Assembly: GCA_031281855.1 (NCBI GenBank)
Contig: JAITEW010000376.1
Span: forward strand, 1-24,404
Length of the DNA: 24,404 nt
From: Treponema sp.
Lineage (GTDB): Bacteria > Spirochaetota > Spirochaetia > Treponematales > Breznakiellaceae
Direction of reading: 5' to 3'
Shown here: piece after piece, positions 15,503 to 23,812 of the stretch
Position numbering within the stretch: the stretch's first letter is position 1
Layout of the letters: each line of letters begins with the position of its first letter
The notes under the pieces: generated by a model
Told to the model about the DNA's origin: nothing
Seen by the model: only the letters and a program-made list of their open reading frames with translations
Databases searched by the model: none
Translations under genes and position numbers: made by a program

Positions 15503-16771
15503 TCAGTTAGTCCCGGTTTTTCCCATAGCGAAGGCGCCGCCGGAAGGCTCGGCATCGCCATTGCCATTACCTCCAAAGCCGCGGTAACGGATGCTGGGAG
15601 GAACGTCCAAATCATCTTCGGCATAGCCGGAGTTCCGGTAAGGAAGGCATCCGACTACCTTGGTCTTTCCTGTCATCTGCTGGTACTCGGTACTGGAAAC
15701 ATTATCGTCCCCGTTTTTGACAATCTCTATTTTGGCGACTTTGTTTTCTTTTTCTGCCAGCTTTGATCTAAAGCCGGTAGCTATCACCGTTACCCTGACG
15801 CGGTCTTCCAGTTCGGGATTAAAATAGAGTCCTGCGATTATATTGGCGTCAGGATCCGCATCGGCGGTAATGCGCTCTACAATGTCGTTGTATTCCACTA
15901 TGGGAAATTCCTTGGAACCGGCCACATAGATCAGCATCGCCTTGGCGCCATCAATGGAAATGTCTTCCAAAATGGGGTTGTCCATGGCGTTGGAAACCGC
16001 TTCATCGACCTTGTTCTCGCCGGAACCGTAACCGATGGACATAAGGGCGTCGCCTTTGTCCTTCATAACCGTCACAGCGTCGGCGAAGTCTATATTGATA
16101 AACCCGGTCTCGATGATGAGGTCCGATATCCCCTGGACGCCCTGGCGGAGCACGTCGTCGGCTTTCCCAAAGGCCTCCAGGCACGAGGTGGTACACTCCG
16201 CGTTGTCGAGAAGTTTCTGGTTAGGAATCACAATGAGCGTATCCACTTCTCCCCGCAGTTTGGCGATGCCTTCTTCGGCTATCCGCATCCTGTTGGACCG
16301 TTCATAGTTGAAGGGCTTGGTAACTACCGCCACAGTAAGGGCCCCAAGGTCCTTTGCTATTTTGGCGATAACCGGAGCCGAACCGGTGCCTGTCCCCCCG
16401 CCCATGCCGGCGGTAATGAATACCATGTCCGCGCCTTTGAGCAATTCCCGGATCTGCTCCTCGTTTTCAAGAGCCGCCTTTTCACCCGTAGCAGGGTCCC
16501 CGCCGGCGCCCCTTCCCTGGGTGAGTTTAACGCCGATTTGCAGCTTGATGTCAGCATTGCTTTTGCCAAGGTCCTTGATGTCCGTATTGACAGCGATAAA
16601 CTTGACGCCTTTGATGCCGTACCGGATCATCCCGTTCACGGCATTGGAGCCGCCGCCGCCGGTCCCGACGACCACGATGCTTACAGGCTGCTGTTCCCAA
16701 TCAGGAACTCCGGCTGAGACAGACGCCGGCTGCTGCTGTGTTTCCCGCTCTTCGAGCACTTTGATAGTCAT
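15503..16771 (-). CDS. ftsZ: Cell division GTPase FtsZ
   Basis: FtsZ is the tubulin-like GTPase that forms the division ring. The 422-residue protein has an N-terminal extension of about 30 residues (Gln/Pro-rich), the nucleotide loop VVGTGGGGSNAVN (35-47), the tubulin signature GGGTGTGSAP (124-133) and the T7 loop NIDFAD (226-231). The C-terminal peptide resembles the FtsA-binding motif, DDLDVPPSIRYR (386-397). It is followed by about 25 Gly-rich residues, whereas most FtsZ proteins end at the motif. The frame is open to TTG 16807, but ATG 16771 has GGAGGGG 4 nt upstream and is chosen. It follows ftsA by 45 nt, with a small 5-bp hairpin in that gap. Confidence 0.97.
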   Translation of the reverse strand: MTIKVLEERETQQQPASVSAGVPDWEQQPVSIVVVGTGGGGSNAVNGMIRYGIKGVKFIAVNTDIKDLGKSNADIKLQIGVKLTQGRGAGGDPATGEKAALENEEQIRELLKGADMVFITAGMGGGTGTGSAPVIAKIAKDLGALTVAVVTKPFNYERSNRMRIAEEGIAKLRGEVDTLIVIPNQKLLDNAECTTSCLEAFGKADDVLRQGVQGISDLIIETGFINIDFADAVTVMKDKGDALMSIGYGSGENKVDEAVSNAMDNPILEDISIDGAKAMLIYVAGSKEFPIVEYNDIVERITADADPDANIIAGLYFNPELEDRVRVTVIATGFRSKLAEKENKVAKIEIVKNGDDNVSSTEYQQMTGKTKVVGCLPYRNSGYAEDDLDVPPSIRYRGFGGNGNGDAEPSGGAFAMGKTGTN

Positions 16772-16816
16772 AATCCCCTCCCAAATCACTTGTTTTATGT
16801 TCCCCAAACCTGGGGG

Positions 16817-18064
16817 TTAAAAAAATTCCTTCTTAAGCCAGTCCATAAGTTTATCCCAGAAAGGCTCCCCTCCTTTATCCCTGGGCCGTATGTCCCCTGC
16901 GGGGCTGCCGGCGTCCTGGCCTTCACGGTCAAACCCCTCAAGGACCAGGCCCACAGCGGTGGCGAACGCGGGGTTCTGGTACTCCGCCACCAAGCCCCCT
17001 TCGGAATGAGGGACCCCTACCCTTACAGGGGAACCGAAAACCTGGGCCGCAAGTTCCGGGGCTCCCAAAAGCTGGGCTCCGCCGCCGGTGAGCACTATCC
17101 CGGCTCCCAGGGGCCGGTTCAGGGAAAGCTTGTCCAGCCTTTCCTTTACCATCTTGAAAATCTCCTCCATACGGGGGGAGATAACAGCCAGTATCTCTGA
17201 CCGCGGAATAGGCTGAGGCGGCCTTCCGCCTACGCCGGGGATAAGGATGTCGCTGTTCTCTTCAAGAAAAGGCTCCCAGCAACAGCCTGCTTCAAGCTTT
17301 ATTTTTTCCGCGTATTCAGGAGATATGTTTTTCAAAATTGATATGTCGCTGGTAACCTGGGCGCCTCCGGCGGGAATGGTAGTGGTGGAATACGGCGCCC
17401 CTTCGATATAGACCAGCACGTCCGTTGTCCCGCCTCCCAGGTCGATAAGCACCACGCCTAGTTCCTTTTCTTCAGGTGAAAGGACAGCACGGCCCGCGGC
17501 CAGGGACTGGAGCACCAGATCGTTGACACGGAACCCGGCGCGGTTGACGCATTTGATAAGGTTCTGGGCCCCTGTAACCGAACAGGTGATGATATGCACC
17601 TCAGCCTCAAGACGCACCCCGATCATGTCCAGAGGATCCCTGACGCCTTTCTGATCGTCTACGATGTAGCTCTGGGGTATCACTTCCAGGATCTGGCGGT
17701 CCATAGGAATAACCACCGCCCTGGCGGCTTCGAGGACCCGTTCCACGTCTTCCTTGCCTATCTCCCGGGTTTCCCGGTTCCTCCCGGTAACCGCCACCAC
17801 CCCCCGGGAATTGATCCCGTCAATATGGCTTCCTCCGATGCCGGTCCAGCAGTTGTGCACCTCCCTGCCGCTCATCATCTCGGCCTTTTCCACAGCAGAA
17901 CCTATGGATCTGAGGGTAGCCTCAATATTGACTACTACCCCTTTTTTAAGGCCCGTAGAGGGGCTGGCGCCTATACCGGTGATTTCCAGCTTTCCGGTTT
18001 CAATATTGCGTTCGCCTATAACGGCGCAGACTTTGGTTGTGCCGATATCAAGACCGACAAACAA
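16817..18064 (-). CDS. ftsA: Cell division protein FtsA
   Basis: FtsA is the actin-like membrane tether of the Z-ring. The sequence has GLDIGTTKVCAV (4-15), the phosphate-2 loop VLIDLGGGTTDV (205-216) and LTGGGAQLLG (325-334). The C-terminal amphipathic helix FWDKLMDWLKKEFF is the membrane-targeting sequence. No ATG or GTG is available at the 5' end. The coordinates given use TTG 18064 (415 residues). A perfect AAGGAGG sits at 18092-18086, exactly 6 nt before an in-frame CTG at 18079, but 21 nt before the TTG. Initiation at CTG would add five residues (M)STED and give a typical FtsA N terminus of 420 residues; I consider this at least as likely. Either way ftsA is coupled to ftsQ. Confidence 0.96.
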   Translation of the reverse strand: MFVGLDIGTTKVCAVIGERNIETGKLEITGIGASPSTGLKKGVVVNIEATLRSIGSAVEKAEMMSGREVHNCWTGIGGSHIDGINSRGVVAVTGRNRETREIGKEDVERVLEAARAVVIPMDRQILEVIPQSYIVDDQKGVRDPLDMIGVRLEAEVHIITCSVTGAQNLIKCVNRAGFRVNDLVLQSLAAGRAVLSPEEKELGVVLIDLGGGTTDVLVYIEGAPYSTTTIPAGGAQVTSDISILKNISPEYAEKIKLEAGCCWEPFLEENSDILIPGVGGRPPQPIPRSEILAVISPRMEEIFKMVKERLDKLSLNRPLGAGIVLTGGGAQLLGAPELAAQVFGSPVRVGVPHSEGGLVAEYQNPAFATAVGLVLEGFDREGQDAGSPAGDIRPRDKGGEPFWDKLMDWLKKEFF

Positions 18065-18068
18065 ATCT

Positions 18069-18893
18069 TCAGTACTCAGAGGAAGCCTCCTTCAGGGTAT
18101 ACGCCACCGTTCCTGCCCGGAAATCAATATCGCCGACTCCGGGCTCCTTTGCCGCCAGGACATCCACCGTCAACAGGGTATAGCGGAGCAGATCTTCGTT
18201 CAATTCAGAAAGACGGACCCTTATCTGTTTATGGACAGGATAAAGGATTAAATCAAAACCGTCAAAGGATTTGCGGCTAATGCGGATCTCCGAGACAGCA
18301 GCCAGCAATTCCGGGGCGTTCATACTGATGGATTCAATAGCGGAAAAAACGGAAACAAACATAGCCGGAAGCCGCATGCCCGGAACAGGGTCCTCGATTA
18401 CCAGCCCGGAAACCACCGGGAGTTCCGGGATTGTTTCCGGGTACGTTCCTGATCCTACCTGGAAAATGACCCCTGTAGCATCAAAAAACACCGGCACCGC
18501 TATTCCGCCGCTGCCTGCCAGGGCCATTGCCGCAGGGCTGCGGCCTTCGAGGATTATTTCCAGCTTGTCAGGAAAATGCTTAAAAACCCGGGCCGTCCTG
18601 ATCTGCGGCAGCGCCCGGAGGCGTTGTTCGGCATCCCGGACATTAACGGAAATGAACGACGACTGTACGCCGATTCCCGCAAGGGCCAGTATGTGCTCCC
18701 GGCTCAGCCCTCCGGCAGGAGAGACATTTATACGCGAAAAAGGCATGAACGGCGTAATGCCCAAAAGCCAGATCAGTTCCGCCCCTGCGGCAAAGCAGAC
18801 AGCCATGATGATCCATTTAGGAACTTTGTCGAATCTCGCGCCGGATTCCCGGACCCCGGCGGTATCCCTGGAGTACATATAATCCCCCGGCAT
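18069..18893 (-). CDS. ftsQ: Cell division protein FtsQ/DivIB
   Basis: This 274-residue bitopic protein has a cytoplasmic N terminus with basic residues, one transmembrane helix (about 27-47) and a periplasmic POTRA-like domain (about 51-118). The POTRA-like part is seen as FSRINVSPAGGLSREHILALAG and LRALPQIRTARVFKHFPDKLEI. A beta-rich C-terminal domain follows. It belongs to the FtsQ/DivIB family, which holds FtsL and FtsB in the divisome and regulates septal synthesis. It lies between ftsW and ftsA, the classic dcw position. The ATG is one base after the ftsW stop, with GGAGG 6 nt upstream. A second ATG at codon 6 also has a G-rich leader, but the first is better. Confidence 0.92.
   Translation of the reverse strand: MPGDYMYSRDTAGVRESGARFDKVPKWIIMAVCFAAGAELIWLLGITPFMPFSRINVSPAGGLSREHILALAGIGVQSSFISVNVRDAEQRLRALPQIRTARVFKHFPDKLEIILEGRSPAAMALAGSGGIAVPVFFDATGVIFQVGSGTYPETIPELPVVSGLVIEDPVPGMRLPAMFVSVFSAIESISMNAPELLAAVSEIRISRKSFDGFDLILYPVHKQIRVRLSELNEDLLRYTLLTVDVLAAKEPGVGDIDFRAGTVAYTLKEASSEY
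18086..18092 (-). promoter_or_regulatory. Ribosome binding site of ftsA, deciding its start
   Basis: AAGGAGG read on the minus strand is a perfect match to the 16S 3' end. It lies inside the last codons of ftsQ. The spacing is 6 nt to CTG 18079 and 21 nt to TTG 18064, so it favours the rare CTG start for ftsA. Confidence 0.6.
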
Positions 18894-18894
18894 G

Positions 18895-20049
18895 CTACGC
18901 CTCCGGCCTGGCCGCGCGGGCCGCGAAAACAGGCGCCCGGGTCCTGGAAATATTGACCACCAGCCCCGCCATAAGGAGCGTAGTCGCCAAAGACGATCCT
19001 CCGGCTGAAAAAAACGGCAGCGGGAGGCCCGTAGCAGGGACCGCCCCGGCGACTACCGCGATATTGAGGAGGACCTGGGAAACAATCATAGTCACCAGCC
19101 CGAAGCCCAGAAGCCTTGAAAAAACTTTTTCGTTTCCCAACACAGCCCGGTATCCCCTGAAGGCGAAGACCGCGAAAAGGAGGACAAAAAGCAGAATCCC
19201 CAGAAAACCGGCTTCTTCGGCGAATGCTGAAAAAATAAAGTCCGAATGGATCTCAGGGACGCTGGCAACCTTCCTGGTCCCCTCTCCTATGCCTTTGCCC
19301 CAGAACCCGCCGGAACTCACGGAAGTCACCGAAGACCTGACCTGGTAGCCCGCTCCCTGGGGGTCCCAGTCGGGGAGGAAGAAACTTATGACCCTGCGGA
19401 ACCGGTGTTCTTTGGTTAAAACAAGGAGGGCCGATATAGGAAGGAGTATAAACACGGCGCTGAAGAAGTAACGGAATTTAACGCCAGCGAGGAAAAAGAT
19501 AAAAAGGGCGTTCAGAGCGATAAAAAGAGCTGTGGAAAAATTATTTTGCAAATATATCAGAAGGGAAAAGAGCGTGGTTATCATAATCGGAGGGAGTATG
19601 CCCTTGGAGAAGCGGTCTATTTCGGAACCCTTCTTGTCGAAGATATGCGCCAGGTAGAGGGGCAGCACCAGCTTAACCAGCTCTGAAGGCTGATACGTCC
19701 AGGAACCCAGGTGTATCCACCTGGAAGCGCCGTTTTTGGAAACCCCGATGCCCGGAACAAACGTAAGGCAGCAGAGAATAACCGTCCCGATCACCAGGGG
19801 CTTAACCAGTTTGCGGAGAAATTCCAGCTTAATATGCGCAGCTACGAAGAAGAGCGCCAGCCCCACGGCGCCAAGGGTAACCTGGCGGGTGAAAAAATAG
19901 AGGCCGTCTCCGAAGAACTGTTCGGCAAAACCGAAAGATGAGGAATAGAGCGTAACCAGCCCCAGTCCGGTAAGGAGCAAAACAGAGGCTATTAAAACAT
20001 GATCTCCCTGCCGCCTGACAGCCGGCATTTCCGCTTCAAATTGGCTCAT
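18895..20049 (-). CDS. ftsW: Septal peptidoglycan glycosyltransferase FtsW (SEDS family)
   Basis: The 384-residue polytopic protein has about ten hydrophobic segments. SEDS motifs are visible: NGASRWIHLG (106-115), QPSELVKL (120-127), HSDFIFSAFAEEAGFLG (268-284, with the conserved Asp270) and PFFSAGGSS (345-353). FtsW polymerises lipid II at the septum with a class B PBP, which is not encoded in this window. The conserved block usually reading QPDLGTA is QNNFSTA here (168-174), a departure from the common FtsW consensus. RodA is the alternative assignment, but the position between mraY and ftsQ supports FtsW. AAGGGGGG precedes the ATG; the gap after mraY is 10 nt. Confidence 0.93.
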   Translation of the reverse strand: MSQFEAEMPAVRRQGDHVLIASVLLLTGLGLVTLYSSSFGFAEQFFGDGLYFFTRQVTLGAVGLALFFVAAHIKLEFLRKLVKPLVIGTVILCCLTFVPGIGVSKNGASRWIHLGSWTYQPSELVKLVLPLYLAHIFDKKGSEIDRFSKGILPPIMITTLFSLLIYLQNNFSTALFIALNALFIFFLAGVKFRYFFSAVFILLPISALLVLTKEHRFRRVISFFLPDWDPQGAGYQVRSSVTSVSSGGFWGKGIGEGTRKVASVPEIHSDFIFSAFAEEAGFLGILLFVLLFAVFAFRGYRAVLGNEKVFSRLLGFGLVTMIVSQVLLNIAVVAGAVPATGLPLPFFSAGGSSLATTLLMAGLVVNISRTRAPVFAARAARPEA

Positions 20050-20059
20050 AGTTCCCCCC

Positions 20060-21139
20060 TTATTGGATCTTCAGCGTCGAAAGCGCGATGATCGCAAACA
20101 GCCCTCCAAGAATCCAGAAACGTATAACCACCTTGTTTTCGGCCCATCCGGACAGTTCAAAATGATGATGAAGAGGCGCCATTTTGAACACCCGTTTCTT
20201 CCTGAGTTTGTAGGAAGCGACCTGCAGGATATCCGAAATAACTTCCAGGACAAAAACCCCGCCGATAATGAGGAGCAGAATCTCCTTCTTGATAATAAGG
20301 GAGATAACCGCGATCACACCGCCAAGGGACAGACTGCCTACGTCTCCCATAAAAACCTCAGCAGGGTGGGCGTTAAACCAGAGGAAGCCGACGCAGGCCC
20401 CTACGGCTGCGAGGCAGAACACCGTCAGTTCCCCTGCGCCGGTGATGTAGGGAATTCCAAGGTACGACGAATAATCGGCCCTGCCTGAAAGATAGGTCAG
20501 GATAGTAAGGGTGATGAACACCAGGATAAGGAGCCCTGCCAAAAGGCCGTCCAGGCCGTCCGAGATATTCACCGCATTGGATTCGCCGACAATAAGGAGG
20601 ATCCCGAAAGGTATCCACAGGACGCCCAGGTCCGCTACGGGATTTTTGAAAAACGGGACGTAAAGTTCGGTTATCCCCTCGGTGCCTGAGAAATAGAGTA
20701 TGAGCATTATCACCGCGGCCACAACGAACTGCCCAGCGAGCTTAGCCCACGCAGGAAGGCCGTCTGAGTTATGGCGGGTTACTTTGAGGTAGTCATCGAT
20801 AAAGCCGATAAGGCCAAAAGCCCCGAAAGCCCCCAGGGTAACCAGAACCTTGATATTATCCAGATCCATCCAGAGCAGCATGGAAACAGCCACGGAAAGG
20901 ATGATAAAGATGCCTCCCATTGTGGGGGTTCCGCTTTTTTTCAGGTGGCTTGCGGGGCCGTCTTCCCTTATGGACTGGCCTACTTTGAGCCGCCTTAAAG
21001 CTTCGATGATCCTGGGGCCGAAGATGAAGCATATAAGCAACGTGGTAAGCGCGGCATAGGCTCCCCGGAAGGTCAGGTACTGGAATACGTTGAAAGGGGT
21101 AAAGTATTTAACCAGCGGATAGACAAATTCCAAAAACAT
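20060..21139 (-). CDS. mraY: Phospho-N-acetylmuramoyl-pentapeptide transferase MraY
   Basis: The enzyme transfers phospho-MurNAc-pentapeptide to undecaprenyl phosphate, making lipid I at the inner membrane. The 359-residue protein is polytopic and carries the family motifs: the GTPTMGG segment (70-76), the catalytic Asp pair D115/D116 in GFIDDYLKV, NAVNISDGLDGL (188-199), FMGDVGSL (263-270) and the HHH triad (324-326). Length is typical. The ATG directly abuts the murF stop (TAAATG), with GGGGAGGG as ribosome site, so the two consecutive pathway steps are translationally linked. No unusual features. Confidence 0.98.
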   Translation of the reverse strand: MFLEFVYPLVKYFTPFNVFQYLTFRGAYAALTTLLICFIFGPRIIEALRRLKVGQSIREDGPASHLKKSGTPTMGGIFIILSVAVSMLLWMDLDNIKVLVTLGAFGAFGLIGFIDDYLKVTRHNSDGLPAWAKLAGQFVVAAVIMLILYFSGTEGITELYVPFFKNPVADLGVLWIPFGILLIVGESNAVNISDGLDGLLAGLLILVFITLTILTYLSGRADYSSYLGIPYITGAGELTVFCLAAVGACVGFLWFNAHPAEVFMGDVGSLSLGGVIAVISLIIKKEILLLIIGGVFVLEVISDILQVASYKLRKKRVFKMAPLHHHFELSGWAENKVVIRFWILGGLFAIIALSTLKIQ

Positions 21140-22558
21140 TTAAAACCCTCCCCTCTGGAGCGCCATAGCCGGTTCTCCGGTCAGAATCCCGGTGAGCTGT
21201 TCCAGGGCGCAGCCCCGGGAACCTTTCAATAAAACCAGATCCCCCGGGCGTATATACTGTTCCAGAACTTCTTCCAGATCCTCCATGGCTTCTGTATGGA
21301 AAAAAGGAAAAGCCCTGGAAGCCAGCACGGCGGCGGTGGTTTCCGTTTCGGCGCCGTAGAGGAAAACTTTTTCCGCCAAAGAAGACGCCAAAACGCGGCC
21401 GATACGGCGGTGGGCTTCGCCGGAATTCCGGCCAAGTTCCAGCATAGAGCCGATGACATAGACCCTCCTGCCTGGCCAGTCCAGGCTGTCGCAGAATTCC
21501 ACGGCAGCTTCCAGGCTTTCGGGATTCGAGTTGTAGCAGTCCCTGACAACCGTCACTTTCCCGGGAACGATCTCCCCTCTGCCGAAGAGGGGCCTTACCG
21601 ATTCGAGGCCCCGCTGTATCCTTTCGGCGCTTACACCCAGCTCCCTGGCTATAGCCAGGGCGGCGAAGGCGTTTTTCAGGTTGAATTTTCCCGGAAGGCC
21701 GAAACGGCAAAGGCGGCCGTCCCAGTTTATTTCGCTCCCTTCAAGGCCCAGATCCCTGGAACCTTTCAGTTCAGGGAAATTTCCGGGCCCGTACATGACG
21801 ACCCTTCCCTTTACACCCTGGGAAAGAAAACCGGCGTACTCATCCTCTTCAGGGATCAGGGCGGTTTCGTTTCCGCTGAACCTGGAAAAAATATTTTTTT
21901 TCTCCTCAGCTATCGCCCCTTTAGTGCCGAGAATTCCAATATGGGCAGAACCGATGTTAGTGATAAGCGCGAGGCCAGGTTTAAGCACCCCTGCGAGTTC
22001 GGAGATTTCCCCCTTGCGGTTCATCCCCATTTCAAAGATGCCCGCTTCATGTTCCTGCCGGACCTTAAACACCGAAAGGGGCAGCCCGGTTTCGGAATTG
22101 AGGTTCCCTGTGTTCACAACAGTCTTTTTTTCCTGCCCCACAAGGGCCGCGGCGATTTCCTTGGTCGTAGTCTTCCCGGAAGAACCGGTAATGCCCACCC
22201 GAAGGAGCCTGGGGAACTTATCGAGATAGGCCCCGGCTATACTTTGCAGCCCCTTAAGCGTGTCTTCCACGATAATGAGGAGTTTATTGTACCGCCGCGC
22301 CAAAGCGGCCAGGCTCAGAGAAGGATCTTCCATCTTTGAACGGGCGACAAGAGCGCTCCCGGCGCCGGCGCGGAAGGCGTCTTCGATGAAACGGTGGCCG
22401 TCATGAACCGCCCCAGGAAGGGCCGTAAAAAGGGAACCCCTTCCGGCAGTCCGCGAATCAATGGATACCGCGGTAAAACCTCCGGAAAAATCGGCTCCTT
22501 CCGGAAAACGCCCTCCTGCGGCTTGAGATGCTTCACAATAACTCATCAGCACGTCCAT
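21140..22558 (-). CDS. murF: UDP-N-acetylmuramoyl-tripeptide:D-alanyl-D-alanine ligase MurF
   Basis: MurF adds D-Ala-D-Ala to the UDP-MurNAc tripeptide in the cytoplasm, completing the pentapeptide used by MraY. From ATG 22558 the protein has 472 residues. It shows the Mur ligase ATP loop GITGSSGKTTT (122-132), NLNSETGLPLSVF (152-164), EMGMN (176-180), NIGSAHIGILG (201-211) and the MurF-type DCYNSNPESL and GSMLELG in the C-terminal half. The frame extends upstream to 22636, but that overlaps the ftsL-like gene and lacks MurF character. AGGAG and GAGG lie before 22558. The gap after the ftsL-like gene is 13 nt. murC, murD and murE are not in this cluster. Confidence 0.96.
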   Translation of the reverse strand: MDVLMSYCEASQAAGGRFPEGADFSGGFTAVSIDSRTAGRGSLFTALPGAVHDGHRFIEDAFRAGAGSALVARSKMEDPSLSLAALARRYNKLLIIVEDTLKGLQSIAGAYLDKFPRLLRVGITGSSGKTTTKEIAAALVGQEKKTVVNTGNLNSETGLPLSVFKVRQEHEAGIFEMGMNRKGEISELAGVLKPGLALITNIGSAHIGILGTKGAIAEEKKNIFSRFSGNETALIPEEDEYAGFLSQGVKGRVVMYGPGNFPELKGSRDLGLEGSEINWDGRLCRFGLPGKFNLKNAFAALAIARELGVSAERIQRGLESVRPLFGRGEIVPGKVTVVRDCYNSNPESLEAAVEFCDSLDWPGRRVYVIGSMLELGRNSGEAHRRIGRVLASSLAEKVFLYGAETETTAAVLASRAFPFFHTEAMEDLEEVLEQYIRPGDLVLLKGSRGCALEQLTGILTGEPAMALQRGGF

Positions 22559-22571
22559 AAACCTCAAACTC

Positions 22572-22850
22572 CTACTTTTTTTCAATCCTGACCTGCAGAA
22601 CATCCTCTGGCTGTATTTTCGACAGCCCCAAGTCATGAAGAGCGATAGCTTCTATGCGCTCTGAAGATGAAAGAACGGCTATCCCCGCAATCAGCCGTTT
22701 GTTGCTCTCTACCCAGTCCTCCTGGACCGCCTCAAGACGCCTGACGTCCTTATCCAGTTCTGTGTACCGGAAAGACTGCCAGGCGGTAATGCCCAGGAGC
22801 AGGGGAATAGAGACCACTATAAAATAAAGAAACAAATACCGCCTAATCAT
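22572..22850 (-). CDS. ftsL: FtsL-like cell division protein
   Basis: This 92-residue protein has the FtsL/DivIC layout: a short basic cytoplasmic tail (MIRR), one transmembrane helix (about 5-24) and a coiled-coil region (about 27-60). It ends with SSERIEAIALHDLGLSKIQPEDVLQV, like the FtsL C-terminal block in which a short helix is followed by a proline and a beta strand. FtsL binds FtsB/DivIC and FtsQ and activates septal synthesis. Such proteins have little sequence identity, so the call rests on size, topology, C-terminal block and its place right after rsmH, the standard ftsL site. The ATG overlaps the rsmH stop as ATGA. No ftsI follows, which is where it usually lies. Confidence 0.8.
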   Translation of the reverse strand: MIRRYLFLYFIVVSIPLLLGITAWQSFRYTELDKDVRRLEAVQEDWVESNKRLIAGIAVLSSSERIEAIALHDLGLSKIQPEDVLQVRIEKK

Positions 22851-23797
22851 GATCCAACCTCATCCAGTACTTTTTCCACAGCCCGCAGCCTGGCGCTCCT
22901 TGACGGAGGATTCATCCTGATTTCCTCATCGCTTGGAGCGATCCCTTTCCGCGAGAGCAAGGTAACTACTCTGTTTCCTTTACACCTACATATCGGCTCT
23001 TCCGGGGGACAGATACAGTCCTTGTTCTTTTCCCGGAAAAAGTTCTTTACGATCCTGTCCTCAAGGGAATGGAAACTGATGATTCCCAGCCTCCCTCCGG
23101 GTTCAAGAACCTGCAAAGCCGCTTCCAAAAGATCCGGAAGCCTCGACAGCTCACTGTTCACCGCAATCCGCAGGGCCTGGAAGGCTCTGGTAGCAGGGTG
23201 CACCCATCCCCTGCGGTACTGGGGAGGCACCGCTTGTTCCACAATTTCCGCCAGCACCGCGGAACTCTTAACCGGCCCTGCCGCCCTGGCCTCGACAACG
23301 GCCCTGGCTATACGCCTGGAAAACCGCTCCCCTGCGTTATTGTACAGCAAGTCCGCCAGGTCCTTTTCCGGCAGCTTTGCGATTAAATCCGCAGCGCTGA
23401 AGCCGGAAGAAGTATCGATACGCATATCCAGGGGCTCGTCATAACGGAAACTGAAGCCCCTGCGGCTCTTCTCGTAGTGAAAAAGGCTCACTCCAAGGTC
23501 GATAAGTATCGTATCCGGCCTCTTGAGGGAAGCGGGATAACCGGCAAAAAAATCATGGGACCAGCCGGTATAAAACTGTATCCGGTCCCCGAAGCCCCCG
23601 AGCCTTTCCCGGGCCACCTTTTGGATATCAGGGTCCGCGTCTACGCCGATAATCCTGAGCTCCTTAAAGCGGGTCAAAAAAGCGAGGCTGTGGCCGCCTT
23701 CGCCGATAGTAGCGTCCACCATAAGCTCCCCTTCTTTTCTGGGGCCGAGGTACCGGATAGTTTCTTCCAGCAAAACCGGCGTATGAACCGCTTCCAT
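22847..23797 (-). CDS. rsmH: 16S rRNA (cytosine1402-N4)-methyltransferase RsmH (MraW)
   Basis: RsmH uses S-adenosylmethionine to methylate N4 of C1402 in the 16S rRNA decoding centre. The 316-residue protein has the SAM loop DATIGEGGHS (28-37), DADP (53-56), ILIDLGVS (97-104), RGFSFRYDEPLDMRID (113-128) and HPATRAFQALRIAVN. Near the C terminus it has the cysteine-rich CICPPEEPICRC (261-272) seen in many Gram-positive and spirochaete members. The ATG at 23797 has AGGCGGG 8 nt upstream; a TTG one codon earlier is less likely. It follows mraZ by 15 nt from this start. Confidence 0.97.
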   Translation of the reverse strand: MEAVHTPVLLEETIRYLGPRKEGELMVDATIGEGGHSLAFLTRFKELRIIGVDADPDIQKVARERLGGFGDRIQFYTGWSHDFFAGYPASLKRPDTILIDLGVSLFHYEKSRRGFSFRYDEPLDMRIDTSSGFSAADLIAKLPEKDLADLLYNNAGERFSRRIARAVVEARAAGPVKSSAVLAEIVEQAVPPQYRRGWVHPATRAFQALRIAVNSELSRLPDLLEAALQVLEPGGRLGIISFHSLEDRIVKNFFREKNKDCICPPEEPICRCKGNRVVTLLSRKGIAPSDEEIRMNPPSRSARLRAVEKVLDEVGS

Positions 23798-23812
23798 CAA
23801 ACAAACCCGCCT

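Noticed and set aside
15487..15624. 46-codon upstream extension of the first Xer frame
   Set aside because: It runs through the end of ftsZ in another frame and is not Xer-like; GTG 15486 gives the normal length.
16800..16815. Small hairpin CCCCA-GGTT-TGGGG between ftsA and ftsZ
   Set aside because: Five base pairs only, no T-run, and G-rich stretches are common here as ribosome sites.
21296..22339. 347-residue open frame on the + strand
   Set aside because: Antisense to murF, which has full catalytic motifs. The frame is Pro/Gly/Phe/Arg-rich without any family signature.
22559..22636. 26-codon upstream extension of murF
   Set aside because: Overlaps the ftsL-like gene and has no MurF character.
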